A stretch of DNA of 64,000 bases from Albula goreensis (GCA_022829145.1 CM040755.1:9495063-9559062), one strand, 5' to 3'. Counted from the stretch's first letter, positions 44,574-58,580 are shown. Notes: generated by a model not told the origin, from the sequence alone. Translations and numbers: made by a program.

Positions 44574-46647
44574 GTAAGAATAAGGCTTCACTTCCTGTCT
44601 TTTTTCTGCTTTCAGCATTTCTCTGCTGTTTTACTGCTACTTTAGCTGTGCCTTTGTGATTATGATGACTGTAGTTATGGCGATTTTCTCTGCTGAAATC
44701 TGGGTGGTAGATGATTCCGGAACGCTGCTGTAATCCTGAAAAGTAAGCATGAGAGCTTATTTTTTCAGCTCACATGAAAAAGGGTGTTTTAAGCTATGAT
44801 ACTTGTGAAACACTGTGAACTGTAAGTTGTACTGTGGGAATTTGTGCTGTATGCATTCATACGGCTTAATCCAAAGAAAAGAGGTGTCAGTCAGAATTTT
44901 CTGGAAGGAATCTCAGACTTCATCTGCTCTGGGGTTAGGCCTATGTAGATTTTTGCTTCTAAATCACAGGTTGAAGTCCTGGATTTAGTTTCAGAAAGGG
45001 AAGCTGTTCGTGGTGACGGAAGACTTGTTCTCCTGAAAACTAAAGCTAAAAGCATAAATGTTTGCTTAGGGGCTGTTGAGGTCATGCATCTGCTCTCCCA
45101 GGCTCACATTAGCTCACACCAATGGGCAGACTGAGGTTTTAACACGTGCCTGTGGGTTATACACTCTCAAATATAGAGCAACGCTTACAGTCGAGAGTGA
45201 CAGAGAACCCATTCAGGTTTCCTAACATCTTCTGTTACCTTTCTGTTGGGATCAATGTGTGAATCTTTGTGAATTACTATTGTTGCTTCACCTTTGTCTA
45301 AAACATGTCCCAGTAAGTACCTATATCAATAAGTAAGTACTTATTACTAAGTATTTCATATTGATATGCATACTCTGGCAAGGTGAAATTCATGCAGTAG
45401 TTCAGATGTCTGTGAATATGACAGTATGTGTTTTCCCTCTTTTTAAATAATTTTGGCATGCAAATTAAGCTTACATTAACAGAACATGCATTGTTGTACC
45501 AAGGCAGGTCAAATGGTTCGAAGAGTCATTTAGGCTGAAAGAGTATGACTGAAAACCAGTTAAACAGCTCAAGCATAGAATGGAAATCCAGCATGCATTG
45601 GCTAACAGAGTTGTATTCTATTTTCATATATTTTTGTTTGAATACCAAACATGTAATCAGCCATATGAAGGGATAAGTACAAAGACTGCTGTTTGAAACA
45701 TTTTTTTTACATTTTTGAGTAGATGCTGCATTTAGTTCACCTACGCCTAACTGATCAAGTTACGGTCACACTCAGATCCATTAAGCAGATAATATAACCC
45801 CATAGTAAGGTGTTAAATGTTGTGCAAATAAAATGTATTATATCTTCATACATTTTAAACTTGTACTTATCTGCATCGGTGACTGAAGAAACATGGTTGC
45901 AGTTTGTATTTGCATTACAAAAAAAGGTAAATAAAGCAAGCCATTTCAGAATTGGTATCAGCTAATATAAGCATGGAAAATATCTATGAATTATTGGCAG
46001 CAGCCTTATGAACAGTAAGTTCCATAGGGGTGCATCCCTCGTCAGTAGTTATTATTGTTTTCAGCTCTTCATTGATTGTACCTTCTTTGCACACACCTGT
46101 TTAGCCAAATTTAGTGGAACGTATTGTTTCTATCAGGGAGGTTTACATCTGGGATGCTTTCTGGTGCATCTTGTTAAGTTTCCAGTGTGTATATCATCGC
46201 CATGACTTGGTATCAAATGTAGACTCAGTTCAAGGGTCAAGATCGACTTGTACTGTTGCAGGAAGCCAGTATGACATAAACTGTGTTGTACACAAAAACA
46301 AGTCGCTGACATCTGCACTCTCCTTGATTGACAGCATAGGTTGCAAGTATTGGTGCCACCAGTATATGAACGCACACAGTGTGTGAATATATTTGGACAC
46401 TCCAATGCTGAGAGAAAATGGGGCAAAAGAATTATAAGTTGGATGCCCATGATTACATCATCTTCTTGATCCGTAAGGCGGGGATGTTGAAAGCTACCTG
46501 CTGAAGGTACAGCAGCGCTGTGTGTCCCTTGCTATATGTAGGAAGTAATGACAAGATAATGCACCCTTAACTGCATGAGGGAGAGTCTGATTTTGCTGGT
46601 ACACTTGCTAAATGGAGCAGGAAATGATTAGAGGAAAAAAAGCTGTG

Positions 46648-46648
<1 letters not shown>

Positions 46649-46691
<43 letters not shown>

Positions 46692-46703
46692 TCCCTCTCT
46701 TCT

Positions 46704-46734
<31 letters not shown>

Positions 46735-46735
46735 A
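46649..46735. repeat. Paired (CT)n microsatellites
   Basis: (CT)n at 46649-46688 and again at 46710-46735, joined by a TTCCTCCCTC-type pyrimidine spacer. The entire 87 bases are pyrimidine on the + strand. Confidence 0.95.
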
Positions 46736-48589
46736 GTAACACAGAACCTCATGGTGTCCATCCCATTGGAGTAACATCACTCAGTGACCCGTACTTAGTC
46801 ATTAATGAAAAAATGCTGTGGAGGTACAGAGTGTTTTATCTCTAAATAAGGCCACTGCAGACTGTAAGTGAAAGGCCTTGATAGGTTACCTTTGGACATG
46901 TGGTCCTCCTCATTAGACATGCAGAAGAGTGTGCTCTATCAAGTCATGGTGCATGTACATTCAGTGAGCTAAACCAGATGGGTACTTTAACATGTACTAT
47001 AAGCTGTTTTTCATTGCATCTTTCTGTGCCTCCCTGTCTGTGTTGTTGAGCTCTGTGAATGGTTTTGTAAATTTAAAAGAAAAAAGTGCTATTTCAACTA
47101 TAATGAACCAGTGGCTTTAATCATTACATTACATATGGTGTGCAAGTATATGGACTGCACATCATTATGTACTGTAAGTTATAAAACATGGCAGGTTGGT
47201 GTGATGCATTGGATGGAATGGGCTTGCATATTGATTTTGAATGGCCATAATTCTGCTTGAACTGCTACTTGGCACATGAAGCTGTTTCTTCATTTGGGGT
47301 GTCAAAGAATAACACTCTCTGGACCAGTTGACCACTTGAGTAATTAACCAAGCCATGGTAAAAGTGTCTTTAATGACACATCATTCTTGGACTCCATGTA
47401 AAAATCAGCTGAGTTCAGCACTATTCTGTTTTTCCCTCTGCTGTCACTAGCAGTGCTCACACCTTATTTAGCATCGTTGTTACAAGTGCTTTGATTTAAA
47501 CTGTCCCCTCAGTGGGAAGTGCTGTAAAGGTCACTGATAATGTATTCAGTTCACAACGGCCACAACAATGTAACAATAAGCCTAGCCATTTCCCAAGCCT
47601 AGCATACCAAAAGGTTCTGCGCGTAGTTTAGGTTTGGTGGAGACCATCATCACATAGACACGGTTCCATGCCATGAGTGAAAGGTGTAGCCCCACGCTGT
47701 CATGCAGAAATGTGAAGGTGTTTTGTGAATAAATTACTGTTAGGTGCAATGTGTGATGAAATATATATCTGTGTTCTATATCAAAAATGTATTACAGCCC
47801 ATACCATCACACCTCCACCTTCACATCCTCTTATCAGGCCATTTGCATAAAGCAAAGTGGAAGGTACCTTACTCTCATTGTGTCTGCAGTTCACCATCTC
47901 TCTACTGTTTTGCCAAAATAGAGTGAGCGCTCATTGAAGGTACCATTACACCAATGTACCTATGGCCAGTTTCTGTAGAGATTTCTGCATGCCCAGGCAC
48001 AACCTCTTATTTAACAGGATAGGTGATATGTTCAACAAAGTATCATTGTTATTTTATGGCATTGTGGCATATTTATTCCAACCATGAAATGGGTTTGGTG
48101 ACAAGTGTCTGCCCTGGCTGATGTGAAAATGTTGACCAGTACAAAGCTGTTGAAAAATATTTGATGTCATTGACTATGTGTACCATTGAAGCCACAGGGA
48201 CTTTCTGGTCAAGGCTAAAAAGAGCGTTAGAAGATGATGGAAAATGCATAACACCAATTCACAAGAACATTACATGATTATTACAGTAGTCTCCCAGGAA
48301 GAATTTCAGCAGCTTTGAAGGGACATGGTGGGCTTATCTGATTTTGTATATATTGTTTATGAATGTTCTTCAGCATCCCAATAGCTACTTGTCCTTTCAG
48401 TCGGGTCATTAGTCGTTTGTAGTACAAGTTTTCCCTGCTTTGTGTGTGAGTGCATAACCACGGGTTCAATACATTGAGTTTGAGTAGCTGAGTTCAGTCA
48501 TTGGTAGAATTAGGCATCTTCTCATATTGTGTTTTCCTAATGGAAGTATCAGTGATGACGTGTTAACATCTCAAAGCATGCCTCATCCC

Positions 48590-48900
48590 GCTTAGCACAA
48601 ATCGGGACGGAGGCAGTTAATTTTCTGTCTCAGCTTTACCTTCTTTCCCACATCAGCCAAGCAAATAGATTTGCATGCATAATTTACAACGCCGCTCGCC
48701 TCGACATTAAAGTTTCATGCCCAATCCAGCATATTTATGATGCTGATGTAAAGGACAGGGAATCTGTGAAGGGAATGCGGAGGGAGGATGATGACGGCTG
48801 CTGATTATCATGGCACGTGCCTTTAAAAAGGATGCATCACGCATCCCAGAGCGCATGACAGCTCAGCAGCCTGCCGGTTTCGTGGAAGATGCAAATATGG
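48590..48900. promoter_or_regulatory. Candidate intronic enhancer / conserved noncoding block
   Basis: Balanced-composition, repeat-free sequence in an AT-rich intron. It contains an octamer ATTTGCAT (48669-48676) overlapping ATGCATAATTTA (POU/homeodomain-type), plus GATTATCATGGCACGTGCC (E-box CACGTG). Such clustering is typical of developmental enhancers, but function and conservation are inferred only. Confidence 0.25.
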
Positions 48901-49287
48901 CGTGCGTAGCTGGTAACATCATGACAGGTAGACTTTATCTCTGATGTTGTACCTGCTGGTCTGGCCGGCAGGTAAAAATGTGTCCTGTTGCCCAGTCAGT
49001 GTGGTGATCTGGATAGCAGGGGTCCTTCTGACCGGTTTGTACCGACAGTCATTAAGCATGAAGTCAGTACCTGCTTAGTAAAGCTTACCCACTTTTTGTA
49101 TTTTTAGTAAAACACAGACTGAGCTTTTGGAGCGTTACTCAGCTCATCCTAGCACTCTCTAAGCATTTGTTTATTGTGTTTATCTCCAAACCCATTTAGC
49201 CTTTTTCACTCAGAGGAAAGCAGCAGCCTATGAGAAACGAAACAACCAAGTGATTACCTTTAACATGAAAAACAACCCTCAGTGTCT

Positions 49288-49364
49288 TCTTCTGCTTCTT
49301 CTTCCTCCTTCTCACCTTCTTCTTCTTCCTCCTCCTCCTCCTCTTCCCCTTCTTCTTATTATTA
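49288..49364. repeat. (CTT)n/(CCT)n pyrimidine tract
   Basis: CTT and CCT trinucleotides throughout, passing into (ATT)n at 49355-49366. Confidence 0.9.
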
Positions 49365-50899
49365 TTTGGTTGTGTATTTAGTTATGTTCACTCATGTATT
49401 GTATTTGTAGACAAAGTGATTTTGGATGACCACTTTTTTATTATAGGATTTTTTGAAAGGCAGGTGCTTAAACAAAAATAGAACACTTTCCAAACACCCA
49501 AAAACACAGCAGTATCAACTCATGACAACACAATTTGCCACCCATTCACTGGCTCACTAGTTTAAAAGTAGGCACAATTACATGTTAGATTACCTGTATT
49601 AATAGCTGAAGTATGTGTTCATACTTCACTCTTTCTGTCATTCATTCTGTTAAAGTTAGACTGAAAAGTTTCATGTATTTATTATTGCATCATTGTTGAT
49701 TTGAGTAATAAATATATTTTGTGTGTAACAAAGCAAAGTAGAAGGAAAGAATAATTTTATAATATTTAAATGGTAAACTCCCCATTCAGAATATCAGATT
49801 GTGTGAAGTTTTGTAACCTGTCACTACTGTTAGATGTGTATTATATGAGGTTGGAGGTACAGGTACTTATGTACAGTACTTAAAAAAATCACAAAACATT
49901 ATTGAAGATTGTAAAAAGTAATGTCTCATAGTGGTAGTGTATACCTTTGTTGCTTCATGTTTTAATGGTTTACAGACTGGCTTGTTACGTTTGACAGTCC
50001 TTCCTTATACACATGGAAAGCTCTAGGTGAATTCAAGAAAGTGAAATATTTCTTTTTAAGAACTAGCAGTAAATACACAACAAACTGTACATAGCTAAGA
50101 AGCTTTCTGAGCTAACACTCAGCTAAGTAATATTAACTAAAAATAGGCAATTGATTTTAATCAAGAACCTGAAGCATTAACTTAATAACTTGAAAAACAC
50201 AATGTTCTTAATAATTCAGACAGATTATTGTACTTATGTTTCAATCAAATGATTTTAGTGGTGTGATACGAAACAATTATACTGAAAATTACCCCCAAGT
50301 CCTCACAAAATTTTGAAACCAAAAAATAAATGAAAGTAAAGCACTTGGTTTGATGGAGGGAGTAGGGAAATATGAAAAACAATTAAGCAAGTCACCCATA
50401 ATAGTTTAGTTCATAACCAACCAAAGCATCTTAGTGAATACTGGTAGTGACTGGCTCGGTCGCAACATCTGATGTAGCAAACATCTGTGGTCAGCACACA
50501 CTGCTGTGGCTGGCTCTGAAGATCTCATACTGAAAGATTTGTACTCAATTTCACACAAGAAGGCAATTGGGAAAGTGCTCCCAGGCCAGAGTTGTGACAC
50601 ACAGTCCATGTTTTATATAATTTTCCTTGGCATAATTTCATGGTTCTGAATGCCCTCTTCCTGTGGGTGTGTGAGCTGTTTGGTTTATGATACACTGGTA
50701 CTGATTGTGGTGGAGGCATTTGTTTTTGATTAAGTCTTACAGGGGATGTTTCTTTTGGGGTCATGATGGACTGGTACTGATTGTGATGAATAGTTGCTGT
50801 TTGGTCCTCTCCAAGCCTACAATACTTTTCTGTCAGCCTGCCAGGACTTTCAAGGTAATTCCGTCAAAATGTGTTCTTTATCTAACCTCCTGCTCAGTT

Positions 50900-51330
50900 A
50901 CGCTCTTACCCGCATTAATACATATTTTGGCAGGATGTCCCCACATTTCTGGCGGGGGTAAGTGATCGGAGCGCATAAACATGGGCGCCGCTGGTCGCTG
51001 GGGCATTGCGAAGGCTAGGTGGAAATGGCTCGTAGCAGGAGGCCAATAGAGGTGTTTGTTATGAGAGCACGGATGAACAGGCAGCGCTGATGGATCTCGG
51101 CAGCATTTGGGCCAGAGCCTGCGGAGGTGGGTGGAAAAAAAAGGCACTGCCGGTTTAACAAGCCACATAAATCAGATCCGGAGCCTAACCAGCCCCCCTG
51201 CCAGAAACACAGCAGCATTCCGTTCCCACAGAAACACCGCACGCGTGCCTGAGAGCCGCGTCTAAAGGTGCCTCGCAACTGAAATCCACACACCGCATGG
51301 CGGGGCCACTGCACACTTCAGTGACATGGC
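50900..51330. promoter_or_regulatory. Candidate conserved noncoding block, GC-rich
   Basis: A GC- and CpG-enriched patch in an AT-rich intron (GGGCGCCGCTGGTCGCTGGG, GCACGCGTGCC-type sequence near 51238). Frames are open by chance on the minus strand but show no domain. It could be an enhancer, a minor promoter or an old insertion. Confidence 0.2.
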
Positions 51331-51917
51331 TGCTGCTGGTATCTGCTAGGCGGGAGTCGGGCCTGTTGCCATTGGTGATGGGAGGCTGCAACCAGGGAAA
51401 CGTGAAGGTAATGTGCAGTGTCCTTGAGGTGTCCCCTAGGGACAAGGATGCAATCAGGTGTCACGGGCCCTGTTATTGGCAAGTCAGGTCTGAGCAGGTT
51501 TGGTGAGAAAGTGTCATGAGCAATACAGTTTGCTTTAGATTTCTCTCACCAGCGCTTCTGTAACTCATAGGCAAAATGCAGATCCGCTACTGCCTCCAAT
51601 ATCGGGACCAGTTTCGTCAGTGTTAAAACAAGGGGATGCTGGGACCGGAGAAGTAGCTGGTTTTGCTGCAGTGTTACTTCAATATGTTTTTGATACAGTG
51701 TTTTACTTTGCATTTATTAGCATTATATGTGGTGGGAATATGAGTAACGCAAGTCCAATTTCTTCCCTCCCCGTTTGGTTTAATTGCCTCCAACCTGGGG
51801 GAAGCAAACCTCCACTGCTCAGACAGCTCCCTGCATCTGTTTACTCCAATGTCCCCAGGCCCCTACGCCAAACTGCCTGCATCACCATCCCGAATCCTTT
51901 ACCTCTGCAAGAGGAGG

Positions 51918-51980
51918 GTAAAGAAAGAGAGAGAAGGAGAGGAAGAGAGAGAGAGGGAGAGTGAGGGAGAGAGAATGAGA
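51918..51980. repeat. GA-rich low-complexity tract
   Basis: Purine-only sequence of GAGAGA and GGGAGA units, about 60 bases. Confidence 0.85.
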
Positions 51981-52825
51981 GATTTCTATTTTTATTACCA
52001 CAAAGAACAGCTTCAGGCCACTCAGGACGTCTGAAAGAAAAACTCTGTCATCCGCACCTACACTATAGTTGTGAGTCGAAGCGCATCCCCACTCAAGCCT
52101 ATTGGGGCTCTGCACTGATCCTCAATGAGGTCCTCATCAGGACCACGGCGTGACAGCACATCCATGGCCCCGGCAGGCTATCGATCCGTTTTGTGTTCTC
52201 CTCACTGACCACAGGAGGTATCAGATCCGCTCTGGGTATCATGGCTAAAGCCGTCCTTAATCTGTGTCTGTCTCTCTCTCACAAATGAATTTCAATTTTA
52301 ATTTTCTGTATTGACATGCTTAATATCCATTCATATTGCCAATGCATTTGATAGTACTGTGCATCTGTAGAAAGCACAAAATTACACTGTCATGAAAGAG
52401 GAAAAAAGTAAGGATAACTTATAATAAATCATTAATGATACAATAAAGTATTGAATTAGAGAGAAACCTGTGATATCATGTCATCTGTCTTTCCCCTTTC
52501 TCCTCTTCCTCACTCTTTTTTACTACAGAGTGTACAAGTGTCCTGTTGTTCAAATGACCAGGTCAGTTTGGTTTTGTCTGCCCCACCCAAAGCATGGGAA
52601 CAGGGTTAAATACAGCATAAGCCATTAGCATTCATTAAATGATGAGGTGCCTTCTCCTCAGATCTCTTCACCCAGACAAGAGGCACCTCTATGTAGCACT
52701 GATGGAACTCCTCTTCCTACGGATCCCTGGCAGTGGGAGAAGTGCTTTGTGCTCTTATGTAATGCCTGCTTCTGCTGAGGAGGCTGTGTAACTCTGCACC
52801 CAAATGCAGATGCTGCCCTGGCCAG

Positions 52826-52836
52826 TGTTTGTGTGT

Positions 52837-52868
<32 letters not shown>

Positions 52869-53053
52869 CCATGCCTGTGAGTGACCTTATATGTGTGTGT
52901 TTGTGACTGTTTGATGTGTGTGTGTATGTGTGTGTGTGTGTGTGTGTTTGTCTGTCCACATCCTCTCAATACCTTTGCATGCATTAGTGTGTGTATGTGT
53001 GTGTGCATGCGTGTTTATATGTGTGTGTGTGTATGTGTGTGTGTGTGGTGTTT
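52826..53053. repeat. Cluster of TG microsatellites
   Basis: Four or more TG arrays (52826-52868, 52891-52901, 52914-52948, 52987-53053) separated by short unique spacers that share TGCATGC and TGTGACTG fragments. Confidence 0.9.
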
Positions 53054-53117
53054 GTAGATGAATATAAATGTGTTGGGAGCAGATCTGCCCACATCTCTCT
53101 CCCTCTTTCTGTCTCAC

Positions 53118-53119
<2 letters not shown>

Positions 53120-53147
<28 letters not shown>
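53120..53147. repeat. (CT)n microsatellite
   Basis: About 14 CT units at the head of a pyrimidine-rich tract that continues to about 53230. Confidence 0.95.
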
Positions 53148-53152
<5 letters not shown>

Positions 53153-55174
53153 AGCTCTCTTTCCCTCTTCCTCTCCCTCTCTTTCTACCTCCTCATCTCT
53201 ATCTCCTTGTCTCTCTCCTTGTTTTCTCCCCCTAGAGTTCTTGCAGTTTCCCCAGTCTTCTGCTGCATCCTTATGCTGTTGCAGACAGTACTGTCTATCC
53301 ACTGACTGCAGATAGGCAGGGCGAGTCCAGGCTCATTGGTGTTCATGTTAGAGCTTATCTGCAGCAGGGTAAACTGTGCCAGGAAGTTCTCTGCTAAAGC
53401 ATTTGACAGTGCTTCAACTGGCTTGGGCTGCCTGGGTGGTATTAATGCTTGAGAACATTTAGAGTCATTGCAATAGATAAAGCATTACTATTCATGCTGT
53501 ATCTATTCATCTGTTGGTTTTGTTTTAATCGTTTGCCTTGCGCTGATGATGGTGTAAGCGGACCCCTAGGTGAAACACACCGCCCGGCCTTCAGGAGAAT
53601 TTTTAACCCAGGATTTACTGCAGTGATGTCCCCCCGACATGAACGAAATGATTTCCCTGACTATTTGAGTGACTCAGCCAGCCTCCTGGCCATAATGTCA
53701 TCCCCATTTCCACCCTCCACTCAGGAAGAATTGAGCATAAATGGAAAAGGGTGCCGCTTCCTCCCTGAATCCTCACAAGCATGCAAGGGTACTTTGCGCT
53801 GGCCCTCGACACAGTTCAACTTGAATTAAGTGCTGATAGAGGCTTAAGCGGTTAGTTGGTGCCAGGTGTTGGACATAACCTTGGATTGAGTGTTTTAAAG
53901 CTGGAATGGGACTGCAGTAGATTTTTCAGTGCGAATGTGTGTAGTGCCTGAGGAATTGACTGGGGAGGATGTTTCTTAATTATATGTAACCTGATAACAT
54001 TTTCTAAAGGCTGGTTAGTGACATTTGCTTCATCTCTACCTCCATATGAAGGGTGTAATCTACAATCTTCAAATGGCCTCTCAATCAGCAGGCCAACATG
54101 ATACAGCAGCTGGCTATTAAGGCAGAGACAAAACACCCCTGCCCTCATAGCTATAGCCATCCCTTTCCCAACATTGCAAATGCAAAAAATGACAGAATGT
54201 TTGTTGAAACAAGGATGCAGTGAATATCAGAAATGTCATAACAGTATTTTTACACTGTTTCTTTTGATCATCCCCAAACCAGAATTGCATCTGAAACATA
54301 ACAACATTACAGGAAAAAATATGAGGTTCCTTTTTTTAAACTGTATGCCGCACTGTTACCACCTCTCCTGGAGTTGTAGTGCAGAGCAACGGTCACCTAG
54401 CAACCAGCAGAGCATTGTCTCGGTTTACTGTGATGAAAGCAGGACAGCTGTTCCAGCTCTTAAAGCACACCGTTGAGCTGGATGATTAAATCCAAACACG
54501 TGCTGAAGGGGTGGGGGGTGGATTGGGGAATGTGACGCGTGGGGGGGGTGGGTTTGGGCCACGTTTCGGCTTGATGCCTACCACGTACTGGTGTCTGTCG
54601 CTGAAAGGGACAGGGGCATTAGTGCGATCCATTCAATATTCCATTGCTGTCGGCTCTCTCTCTGAGGGCCGCGAGTCCGGCTGACACACATGCGAAGGAC
54701 TGCAGGATTAGAGTGACGTGGCTGTGGATTTTACAGTAAGACACGTTCAGATGGGCTTCCTGAGCAGGTCACTGCCCCTGCTGTACTGTGGTGCTCCCTC
54801 TTCAGCGGGTGCTTTGTAGGTCATTCAATTTCACACGAGCTCTTGTGACAGATGCGAATCTGGAAGCTACCTAAAAAAGGGAGAATTTTTTAAATGCATC
54901 ATTTATCAACTTTATTAACTTATAGAAACAGTGACATGAGACATTTGGATTTTTTTCATGTATTCAAACTGTATGAACATAATTTAGGTTATGGAGCCAG
55001 AACCACTGTGGCATAAAGAGACACATAAATCTGGTGTTGTTTTAGTGCTTTAATAATATTAATATATTTTAAATTATTACATTCCTTGTCAAGATCATAA
55101 CCCACAGTCTGCCAGTCACAGATGCCATGCCTTACAGGCAATTACTGGTTTAGTCTTTTAATATTACAGTTGTA

Positions 55175-55175
55175 C

Positions 55176-55212
<37 letters not shown>

Positions 55213-55218
55213 TGTATA
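55175..55218. repeat. (GT)n microsatellite with TATA tail
   Basis: GT array followed by TATATATATGTGTATATA; alternating purine-pyrimidine throughout. Confidence 0.95.
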
Positions 55219-55504
55219 TATGGTTGGATGTTCCAAGCTCATGCTAACTGGATAGCTTATACAATGTTTATTCTCAAGGGCCTGGTGTATCCAAACAAAC
55301 ATGGAGTTTGCAGTCCTCAGAGAGCACTGTTTTATGTTACTATTTTAATCCCACCCTGCACTGTTGCCCTCAGTTATATAAGCCATATTCTTTTTAGACT
55401 CATTTTGTGTCTTAAGGAAAAAACACATTTTATTTCTAGCATTATTCATCTAATTCCTCTTGTACTTCATTAGACAGTTGTGTATTCCCTTGCTGCAGGT
55501 CAGT

Positions 55505-55830
55505 ATTAGGCGCCATTCAGTAACTCTACTTTGCCTCCAAAGTCAAGGGGGAAAAAAGAAAAGAAAAAATGAACTGTGGAGAAGGGGATGCATAATCTCC
55601 CAGCAATCCGAAACCTCGGTGGATTGAATAATTAGCCTGCCGCAGACAAAGGCCGTGCTCTAGCCTCCTTGGGAGATAAGAATAGTAAAGTGGCTCTTTC
55701 ATTTCTGAGTTTCCGCGGAACCCCGGGTTCTCTCTCTCTCCCTCCGCCCCGCGGTTCTCCAACGGCCGGGGTAGCCTCCGCCGGCTGCAGATACGAATGA
55801 GCCACAGCAGATAACGCTGCCCTCATGAAA
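55505..55830. promoter_or_regulatory. Candidate conserved noncoding block
   Basis: Contains GGATTGAATAATTAGCC (homeodomain-type TAATTA/ATTA) next to CpG-containing sequence (CCGCGGAACCCCGGG, CCCCGCGGTTC). The composition shifts sharply from flanking AT-rich intron. Regulatory role is inferred only. Confidence 0.2.
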
Positions 55831-58209
55831 ACAGAGCAAAAAAAAGAAGATATGTTAAGTGCTTACCAGATGGGAAACCTGCGTTCACTCAGCCATTTGA
55901 ATTCATTTTTTAACAGAATAAACAAATTAGACTGCCTTAATTGAAAACGCATTTGTGAAATGGAATGATTTCATTACCCTGCAATGCGATGAGATATGAG
56001 GAATGAAAACCAGTCTTTTTGTTAATATGTTGGTGAAGTCAACCCTTCATGGTTTGTGGAAAGTGTGAACTTGCCTATATTTGTATTCTGCTCCTGGTTT
56101 CCATCACATCGAAGGACAATATCCTTATTAAGGGTCACCTTAGGCTGTGCATCCAACCTAGTGGTTCAACCCTTTCTCATTACATCGTAGAACTATGTCA
56201 AAGGTCCTGTATGCGTAAAGAAATTCACCACATTATCTTTTGCACAAAAAAAGATTGCAAGAGAGTGTAGTTTTCTGGCATATACATCTGACTCTGAATT
56301 TTGGTTTGTCTTCTTAGCAGTCTGAGTACTCTCTTCAGAGAGCTGTAATTTGGATTGTTACAAATGCATATCTGTCAGATGGGAATATTTCTTGACACAA
56401 TGGGCCACTGGCCTATTTCAGGATGAGTTGGGATACAGTGCAGGTTATAGGCCTATCAGTTTTGTGTAAGGTAATTGAGGAGGACATTGAAGAGGAAAGA
56501 CAATCCTTGGGATTCAATCAAACAAACTTAGTCTTATTAGGGGCATATGAAATTCAATTTTAAAATGAAAATGACACATTCCAAAATATTTTTTTGTTTT
56601 TTGCAAGCACAATAGAGAATACTCAAAGAAATATATGTTTTAAGGAGAAGTTTTGATTGGATTGTATATACCCTTAAAGAGAATAAGTTTGTTTGCTTGG
56701 GTCACAGCCATTGTCTAGTGTTATGCTGAAACTGTTGAAGGTGACTCCTGTATCTGTATGCTCAGCTGTGGTTTGCCCATAATTTTTTTAAAGGTGGCAC
56801 GTCACCTTAAGTATTCTGTGAGTCATAAAGAAAGTTCTTATTTAGAGACATTAAGGATGGATAGAATTAAACTCTGCTCTTTGTTTTCAAAAATTATTTT
56901 GGATTCATTTCAAATACATAATGCAGTATACTGCATGTGCTCTTTTTTTGGTTCATCTTCTACAAGGTTACCCTCCTTGATGGCTGTTAGCTAAAAGTGC
57001 AGGGATTAAGTGTCCAGAGACATATGCTTGATGTAATTCTCTCTGTAACTGATTGAATGAGGCTAGTGGTTTGAAATGCATTGCATTTTAGTGCTTTAGC
57101 GTGATAGTCCACTAACATTACTGAAATGGATCCTCAGCGTGCCCTGTCACAGATCCCATTTACTGAAGTGCTGAAGCAGTTCTGCACCTGTGCTTCTGCT
57201 CCCTGCAAAGAGACACACATCTGCCTGACTATCGCTGCTGACCGCAGTGGAATTTGTACAGGATTATGGTTATTAAAGTGTATTATCATTCTTCTCATTG
57301 TCCGTATTGTCATTGTTTTTTTGTGTACCAAAACCTGTATGAATTTTGAATTCTTGCAGTTTATACTTCCTTTCCCATAAATGACATTTGACTGATGACT
57401 GCCCGGCCAGGCTAACGAAAGGAATTGGCAGAACCATAACAAAAAATACTAGAATTGTCATGCAGGATGACATGAAGTGTGAAATAACATTATGATTACA
57501 TTATCACAGCTCATTTGGGCTTCAGCTAGGCCACCTGCCCCACAGCAAACCGCTAATCCACCTAATGGCAGAGCCACTGATTCAGTGCTTATGAGGGTAG
57601 AGATGACCTATCCCTCTCTCAGCTTTGATGCTGCTACTGAAGCACTGAAGGACACTTTCCTCACTGCCGGTGCTTTGATTTATGTCAGAAAGCCACCACT
57701 GAGCACACCTTATTCCAGAAATTGTTTATCTCACCTTACTGCCACTGTGTCGTATCATGTAAATCTTAGCTGGGGCTTCATTTTGAGATTATCATGGAAA
57801 ATGTGTTATGAGCTGGACCCAAGTCTTTACACTGGGCAGCCCAAGATAGGGATTAATAGAGTCCAGTTCCCTGTTAATTCTATGCAAGCTTTTGGTTTAG
57901 ATATACCGGACAGTCGTGTCAAATACTGTAGTGTTAGCACTTATGTGGCACACTTATTTCACCTCATACTAAACAGATTTACCACTGTTTTTAGCTATTT
58001 TTATGAATAATCAGGCTTAGCTCTTCTGTTATTATATATACTGGTCTGATGTGATGAAGAATTCTTGCAATGCTTTTGTCATGTTTGAGGTCTGAATCAC
58101 CACTACCTTTCGTTGTGGCACAAGTGAATGAAAATACAGTACAGTATTGTGAGACAGGCTTATATAGTTAACATCCTCTGGGTCTAGAAATAGTATACAA
58201 TTTTTAGTT

Positions 58210-58580
58210 CATATTTTCATTCGCTGCACCAAACACATAAGAAGGAATTGGCCCTTACAAGCTGGGTGCAGAAAGGCTTTTCCCTGGTCTCATTCTGTAA
58301 TAGAGCAGCCTTAGCTGCCTTGTAAGAGCGGTGTGATGCCTGTGCATTTTTCAGTGATGTGGAGCGTTCTATCTCTCCGGCTGGAAGCCGTCGGCGGGTG
58401 TACAAGCTGTCATTTTCTCTCACAGTCTGTTTCTTATAATGCTCTCTCAAACGTTTAATGGAGGCCATTATTTTCACCGGAACACCGTGTAAAAACCTGC
58501 CACATTTATTGATAGGCCAATCTGTTTGCCGAGTAATCAATGCAAGTTTAAAGTGCCGTAATAATTTGTGGTACTGTACG
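58210..58580. promoter_or_regulatory. Candidate conserved noncoding block
   Basis: Repeat-free, balanced composition with ATTAATGG-type and CCATTATTTTCACC motifs and AATCAATGCAAG (HOX/PBX-like). An internal 107-codon minus-strand ORF has no domain and no splice context. Conservation is not demonstrated. Confidence 0.2.

Noticed and set aside
57492..58010. 172-codon ORF on the + strand, the longest in the window
   Set aside because: No recognisable domain, no coding-like composition, no convincing leader or splice context. With 64 kb read in six frames, about one ORF of this length is expected by chance.
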